Positions 31,939 through 36,396 of a stretch of 36,396 nt of DNA are shown in pieces. The DNA lies in contig QCUB01000011.1 of assembly GCA_003210895.1 (NCBI GenBank), forward strand, positions 1 through 36,396, in the 5' to 3' direction. The DNA is from Prochlorococcus sp. AG-676-M04. Lineage in GTDB: Bacteria; Cyanobacteriota; Cyanobacteriia; PCC-6307; Cyanobiaceae. The notes beneath the pieces were generated by a model that ran no database searches, was not told the origin of the DNA, and saw only the letters and a program-made list of their open reading frames with translations. How positions within the stretch are numbered: the stretch's first letter is position 1; each line of letters begins with the position of its first letter. The position numbers and the translations under genes were made by a program.

Positions 31939-32156
31939 CCTCTACAAAGTGATTTAGTTAAACAAGAATAATTATCTTCAATTTGATTTTTAAAATTAAT
32001 ATTATCTAACTCTTTAACCTTAGTAATTGGAGTAACTGATTCTTTGCAATGCTTCTTACAGCCTCCATTTAAAGAGTTGTGAGCTTGTGAAAATTGAATA
32101 TTTGTTATTAAAAATAAAAATATTAAATTAATTGCTTGTTTTATTTTTGATTTCAT
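31935..32156 (-). CDS. exported cysteine-containing hypothetical protein
   Basis: 73 residues: signal peptide (IKQAINLIFLFLITNIQFSQA), then a mature part with four cysteines in pairs, GCKKHCKES and YSCLTKSLCRG, which suggests two disulfides in the periplasm or lumen. Not recognised. Confidence 0.65.
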   Translation of the reverse strand: MKSKIKQAINLIFLFLITNIQFSQAHNSLNGGCKKHCKESVTPITKVKELDNINFKNQIEDNYSCLTKSLCRG

Positions 32157-32202
32157 TTTTAAACTAATTTATCTTTTAACTGTTCGTAATAAATAATATC
32201 AA

Positions 32203-32439
32203 TTAATTCCAAGGGGTGTTAATAAGTCCCCAAATATCAAAAAAGAAAAATAAAATAGCAATGACTACTAAATCCCAGGCTCTCTCCCTAAAAGCCCAAG
32301 GAGCAATAAAAACTTCTCCTAAACCATGAAGCGCAGCTCCAGTAGGTAGATGATCTAAAACAAGTAAACTATGAGAAAGTATAAAAAGTAAACTTGCAAA
32401 ATATCTAAAAAAAACAAATTGCCATTTGCCTGAATTCAT
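32203..32439 (-). CDS. small multi-helix membrane protein
   Basis: The track start (32526) is a TTG; the ATG at 32439 (MNSGKWQFVFFRYFASLLF) gives 78 residues without the extra hydrophobic extension. Two hydrophobic stretches flank a loop with HLPTGAALHGLGEVFIAPWAFRERAWD. Not recognised. The loop is unusually rich in aromatic and glycine residues. Confidence 0.6.
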   Translation of the reverse strand: MNSGKWQFVFFRYFASLLFILSHSLLVLDHLPTGAALHGLGEVFIAPWAFRERAWDLVVIAILFFFFDIWGLINTPWN

Positions 32440-32566
32440 GTTTTTTAAGATTTTTATGAAATATACTTCAATGATTAAAATAAATAAATAGATAGTGTTT
32501 GTATATATTTCTTTTTGTATTAACAAATACTTATTAGGGCTTCAACCTAAAGTAAAAAGTTAGTAA

Positions 32567-34012
32567 ATGAAGAGATATATGTTTTCAAATTATCGCCCTA
32601 AAAATAGTTTTGATGAATACTTTAAAGACAATGTAAATTCTGCTAGAGAAATTTTATCCCCCTTATTGTCCGCTCTTGATAATATGGGTCTAACCGAACT
32701 GAACAGAAATCACTCAGCAGCCAAGAAATTATTACTTAGGCATGGAGCAACTTTCAGGTTAAATGACACAGGATTAAAAGGAACAGAAAGAATACTACCA
32801 TTTGACCCTTTACCAAGGATAATAAGTAAGGATGATTGGATAACATTAGAAGAAGGACTAAAACAGAGACTTGAGGCAATAGATCTATTCTTAGATGATG
32901 TATATAACTCTCAAAATATTATTAATGATGGAATAATTCCAAGAGAGTTGATAGAGAGCTCAGATGGATGGAGACCTCAAATGTTAGGTTTTAAGCCTCC
33001 ATTAAATAAATGGTGTCAAATTTCAGGACTTGATTTAATAAGAGATGGAAAAGGTACTTGGCATGTTTTAGAAGATAATTTGCGATGTCCTTCTGGTGTA
33101 GCTTATTTTCTAGAGAATAGATTAGTTATGAAGAATATCTTTCCTAACCTTTTCTCGGGAAGAATAGTTAAACCTATTGATGATTACCCATCATATTTAC
33201 TAAAAACGCTCAAAGAACTTGCTGTTTGGACAGATACTCCAAAAATAGTCTTATTAACTCCTGGAATTTTTAATAGTGCCTATTTCGAACATAGTTATCT
33301 AGCTCAAGAAATGGGAATTCAATTAGTTCAAGGTCATGACCTTGTTTGTATTGATGATTATGCTTACTTAAAAACTACATCTGGATTAAAGAGGGTGGAT
33401 GTAATTTATAGAAGAATTGATGATGATTTTTTAGATCCAATTCATTTTAGAAAAGATTCATATTTAGGTGTTAGTGGATTACTGGATGTTATGAAAGCAG
33501 GTCATGTTGCCCTCGCAAATGCTCCTGGGACAGGATTAGCAGATGACAAAATGATTTATTCTTTTGTTCCTAAAATAATAAAATATTTTCTTGATGAAGA
33601 ACCAATTATAAAAAACGTTGAAACCTATATTTGCTATTACGAAAAGGATAGAGAATATGTTTTAAAAAACCTTCCAAAACTTGTTGTTAAATCAGTCTCA
33701 GAAGCGGGTGGATATGGAATGTTAATTGGTCCCCAATCAACTACAACTGAGATAAATGAATTCTCTGATAAAATTAAAAAAAATCCAAGAAATTTTATAG
33801 CTCAACCTACTCTAGAACTTTCTACAGTCCCCTCATTATGTGATGGTGAACTTTATCCTTGCCACGTTGATTTAAGACCTTATATTTTAAGGGGCAAAGA
33901 TTCTTGGGTAAGTCCAGGAGGGCTAACTAGAGTTGCTTTAAGAAAAGGATCATTAGTAGTTAATTCATCTCAGGGTGGTGGATGCAAAGATACATGGGTT
34001 GTAGGAAATTAA
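32567..34012 (+). CDS. circularly permuted ATP-grasp family protein
   Basis: 481 residues of the CP_ATP-grasp type (DUF404/DUF407): the WHVLEDNLRCPSGVAYFLENR block near residue 165 and later YVLKNLPKLVVKSVSEAGGYGMLIGP carry the nucleotide-binding features in permuted order, with SPGGLTRVALRKGSLVVNSSQGGGCKDTWVV as the family's conserved end. ATP-grasp enzymes join a carboxylate to an amine. With alpha-E and transglutaminase partners it is predicted to form peptide-like bonds on an unknown substrate. One base separates it from the next gene, so the cluster is an operon. Confidence 0.92.
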   Translation: MKRYMFSNYRPKNSFDEYFKDNVNSAREILSPLLSALDNMGLTELNRNHSAAKKLLLRHGATFRLNDTGLKGTERILPFDPLPRIISKDDWITLEEGLKQRLEAIDLFLDDVYNSQNIINDGIIPRELIESSDGWRPQMLGFKPPLNKWCQISGLDLIRDGKGTWHVLEDNLRCPSGVAYFLENRLVMKNIFPNLFSGRIVKPIDDYPSYLLKTLKELAVWTDTPKIVLLTPGIFNSAYFEHSYLAQEMGIQLVQGHDLVCIDDYAYLKTTSGLKRVDVIYRRIDDDFLDPIHFRKDSYLGVSGLLDVMKAGHVALANAPGTGLADDKMIYSFVPKIIKYFLDEEPIIKNVETYICYYEKDREYVLKNLPKLVVKSVSEAGGYGMLIGPQSTTTEINEFSDKIKKNPRNFIAQPTLELSTVPSLCDGELYPCHVDLRPYILRGKDSWVSPGGLTRVALRKGSLVVNSSQGGGCKDTWVVGN

Positions 34013-34013
34013 T

Positions 34014-34967
34014 ATGCTTTTAAGTCGGGTAGCTGAATCTCTTTATTGGATTAATCGTTATTTAGAACGTGCGGAAAATATCTCTCGTTTCGTCGAAGTA
34101 AGTGAAGCGATGTCTTTAGATTGTCCGCCAGGTAGTGCAGAACCATGGCTTCCACTTATTGATGCTTCAAGTGATAGAGAAACTTTTGATTCAAGATTTC
34201 CAGAAAAAAAGCAAGATGATGTTATTAATTTTTTAATAAGAGATCGTATAAATCCCAACAGCATAATCTCTTGTATTCAAAAGGCAAGAGAAAATGCAAG
34301 GCAAATAAGAGACGTAATGACATCTGAGATGTGGGAACAGATAAATATTTTATATTGGAATTTACAAGAGGGTGAAACAATATGGGATCTTTCAAGACAG
34401 GAGCAATTAAGTGAAATAAGAAGAGGATGTCAGTTGTTTTACGGAATTACAGATGCAACTCTAAGTAAAGATCTTGCATGTCAATTTAGTATTTTAGGAA
34501 GATTACTAGAAAGAGCAGATAAGACATCAAGAATATTAGATGTAAAATACTATTTACTACTACCAAGCTTAGATGAGCTAGGAGGCGTACTTGATGAGTT
34601 GCAATGGATTGCTCTTTTGCGTTCGGCCGGGGCTTATCAAATGTTCAGGAAAGCAGAACAAAATTCCATTAAGCCAAATTCAGTAGCAAGATTTCTCTTG
34701 CTAGATAATAATTTCCCAAGATCTGTTAGATATTGCTTAGATGGTATAAGTAATACACTTAAAATGATAGATAAAAATCCAATATCAGATAATCCCTCAA
34801 AACTTGAATGCATGAGAGGTTTACTTAAAGCAAAGTGGAGTTATATCAGAATTGAAGATATAATCGATAACGGACTTCATGAAGCTATTGATTCACTGCA
34901 AATTGATTTAAACAAACTGCATAATCTTATACAAGATAAATATTTTATAAATAAAGAGTTTGATTAA
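34014..34967 (+). CDS. alpha-E (DUF403) domain protein
   Basis: 317 residues, almost wholly alpha-helical, with the family start LLSRVAESLYWINRYLERAENISRFVEV (residues 2-29), in which W12, R15 and E18 belong to the conserved pattern. The domain always accompanies the ATP-grasp protein in this gene set. Catalytic role is not established. It starts one base after the ATP-grasp stop and overlaps the transglutaminase gene start by one base (TAATG). Confidence 0.9.
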   Translation: MLLSRVAESLYWINRYLERAENISRFVEVSEAMSLDCPPGSAEPWLPLIDASSDRETFDSRFPEKKQDDVINFLIRDRINPNSIISCIQKARENARQIRDVMTSEMWEQINILYWNLQEGETIWDLSRQEQLSEIRRGCQLFYGITDATLSKDLACQFSILGRLLERADKTSRILDVKYYLLLPSLDELGGVLDELQWIALLRSAGAYQMFRKAEQNSIKPNSVARFLLLDNNFPRSVRYCLDGISNTLKMIDKNPISDNPSKLECMRGLLKAKWSYIRIEDIIDNGLHEAIDSLQIDLNKLHNLIQDKYFINKEFD

Positions 34968-35827
34968 TGAAAATAAAATATATTCATAACCTTGAATATT
35001 CTTATGAAGAATCAGTTCAATTAGGGGAACATAGATTATGTATCAAACCAAGATCGCATGGATTTCAAAGGTTGATAAATTTTGATTTAAATATCTCTCC
35101 AAATCCTAAGATTCTTTATCCTTTACTAGCAGCAAGCGGTGAAGAGATTAACAGAATTACCTTTGAGGGCTATACAAATAATCTTTCGATTAAAGCCGTC
35201 AGCGAGGTTGAGACTCTTGAACATCCAGATATTTTTGATGGTGTTAAAGAAAGAGATCTTACATTACCCTTTTGCAGAAGCATCATAAATAGAGATCTTC
35301 AAGGTGCCCTAGAAGGATGGATGCCAAATGGACAGCATGATCCTTCTGCTGTTGAATTAGCTCAAGAAGCTTTGGCAGGCAGCAGCAATAATGCATTATC
35401 TTTCACATATCAATTAATAGAAATTATTCAGGATCGAGTAAAGTACACAAAAAGACATACAGGGCCAGCATGGCCAGCCAGCAGAACTCTTAGAGAAAGA
35501 GTTGGATCATGCAGAGACTTAGCAATGCTTATGGTAGAAGCCTGCAGATCAGTTGGGATTCCAAGCAGGTTTGTCAGTGGTTATCATTTTGAAGATCCCT
35601 TACCAAATGAATTTGATCTACATGCATGGGCTGAATTATATATTCCTGGAGCAGGATGGAGAGGTTTTGATCCAAGTGGTAAAGGATTAATAGATGAGAG
35701 ATATTTAACATTAGTATCTTCTTCAAAATCTAACCTTACAGCTGTAATAACAGGAAACTTTAGAGGAAGAACAAACCTAAAGAATAATTTTTCATGGGAA
35801 ATAAGACCTCTACAAATTAATAATTAA
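34967..35827 (+). CDS. transglutaminase-like protein of the ATP-grasp/alpha-E cluster
   Basis: 286 residues. An N-terminal beta domain (YIHNLEYSYEESVQLGEHRLCIKP) precedes a transglutaminase core with the catalytic triad C182 (VGSCRDLAML), H219 (DLHAWAELY) and D235 (WRGFDPSGK). No signal peptide is seen, so it acts in the cytoplasm, probably as a protease or amide hydrolase that trims or recycles the ATP-grasp product. The one-base overlap with alpha-E shows coupled translation. Confidence 0.93.
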   Translation: MKIKYIHNLEYSYEESVQLGEHRLCIKPRSHGFQRLINFDLNISPNPKILYPLLAASGEEINRITFEGYTNNLSIKAVSEVETLEHPDIFDGVKERDLTLPFCRSIINRDLQGALEGWMPNGQHDPSAVELAQEALAGSSNNALSFTYQLIEIIQDRVKYTKRHTGPAWPASRTLRERVGSCRDLAMLMVEACRSVGIPSRFVSGYHFEDPLPNEFDLHAWAELYIPGAGWRGFDPSGKGLIDERYLTLVSSSKSNLTAVITGNFRGRTNLKNNFSWEIRPLQINN

Positions 35828-36011
35828 TCAAACTTCTAAAATACAAAAACTTAAAAAGGTTATAAAAAACGTTTAATTCCATTGAGGTGTTTCTAATTTA
35901 GTGTTCAATGATACGCTATTTTGAATATTTATCTGTTTTCATTTGTTTAATATTTAAAACAAATTGAACTCAACTTTAAAAATCGAACTTATCAAGCCAA
36001 ACAAGTCCGAA

Positions 36012-36396
36012 ATGTTTGAATTGAAAAGTTACGAAAAATTTCGCGATACGGAAGATGTTAGATTTTTCGATATTAGTATAAATAACTCAAATTTTAGAGA
36101 CCTAGTTATTCATAAAGGTCCTGCTGTAAGTCCTCCTAATGATGAGGCATTAGGCAATTGGCAATTTTATATTCATCACAATCAAGAAGATAATCTCTTA
36201 GCTATATCAGGAGGTCGGACATTTTTTCTCGTTAACTTCGGCTGGGAATATCCTTTCTACAAAGTAAGATTAGAATCTTGTGGTTTAATATTGAAAATAC
36301 CTAGAGGTACATACCATAGATCTGTTTCTGATGAAAATGGATCTATTGTTTTAAATCAAGCAATAAGGGATGAAGAAGGTAGTATTGAATCTGAAT
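36012..36396 (+). CDS. cupin-like protein (truncated by window edge)
   Basis: About 128 residues from ATG 36012, with no stop before the edge. The sequence NWQFYIHHNQEDNLLAISGGRTFFLVNFGWEYPF and LILKIPRGTYHRS has the strand pattern of a cupin fold, with a histidine pair (IHHN) and a later H in YHRS as possible metal ligands. A TTG at 35964 is a longer start option. It lies downstream of the transglutaminase cluster, separated by 184 bases. Product unknown. Confidence 0.6.
   Translation, partial: MFELKSYEKFRDTEDVRFFDISINNSNFRDLVIHKGPAVSPPNDEALGNWQFYIHHNQEDNLLAISGGRTFFLVNFGWEYPFYKVRLESCGLILKIPRGTYHRSVSDENGSIVLNQAIRDEEGSIESE

Noticed and set aside
1-36396. Mobile elements, CRISPR arrays, tRNA, rRNA, integrase or attachment sites
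   Set aside because: No transposase or integrase motifs, no repeat-spacer pattern and no cloverleaf sequence were seen on reading both strands.

Overview
The window looks like a piece of a high-light-adapted Prochlorococcus chromosome, or a very close picocyanobacterial relative. The base composition is very AT-rich, genes are short and tightly packed on both strands, and there are no insertion sequences, prophage genes, tRNAs, rRNAs or CRISPR arrays. The gene families are typical of cyanobacteria and plastids: two PAP/fibrillins, a DUF2839 protein, a Nif11-domain protein, a plastid-type degenerate metallo-beta-lactamase and a Zur regulon with a COG0523 GTPase. The assignment rests on gene content and composition only; no database search was possible.

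Layout. Bases 1-3.2 kb hold small hypothetical proteins, a DCC-family thiol protein, a degenerate metallo-beta-lactamase-fold protein and a hidden exported protein that has no ATG/GTG/TTG start. Bases 3.2-11.2 kb are mostly housekeeping: aminopeptidase N, PurT, a glutathione peroxidase, a TatA/B-like protein with an acidic repeat tail, and a tRNA-dihydrouridine synthase overlapping a DUF2470 protein. Bases 11.2-24.4 kb form a belt of very small proteins, many of 33-60 residues and below the ORF-track cut-off. It is interrupted by a hotdog thioesterase, a membrane-anchored Mrr-like nuclease, a MAPEG protein, two fibrillins, a TM2 protein, OsmC and a DUF1499 protein. A 640-base gap here carries, on the minus strand, the ACTCCTCACAC motif of the Yfr1/Yfr10 small RNAs, followed by a terminator.

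Bases 24.4-30.6 kb form a zinc-homeostasis locus. ZnuB and ZnuC are on the minus strand with zur nested between them on the opposite strand. ZnuA, a COG0523 metal-chaperone GTPase and a WD40 protein lie on the plus strand. Two Zur-box-like palindromes precede znuA and the GTPase gene. ZnuA has an extra domain of about 120 residues inserted in its histidine-rich loop. A 54-residue protein with a twin CX3C motif converges on the WD40 gene. The picture is a zinc-starvation regulon: Zur with zinc bound represses uptake (ZnuABC) and zinc re-allocation (GTPase), with the WD40 protein co-translated.

Bases 30.8-31.4 kb hold no normal gene, but they do hold a decapeptide ORF with a perfect Shine-Dalgarno and a strong palindromic terminator. 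Bases 32.6-35.8 kb carry a tight three-gene cluster of circularly permuted ATP-grasp, alpha-E and transglutaminase-like protein, a known but biochemically obscure peptide-bond system. A truncated cupin-like gene runs off the right edge.
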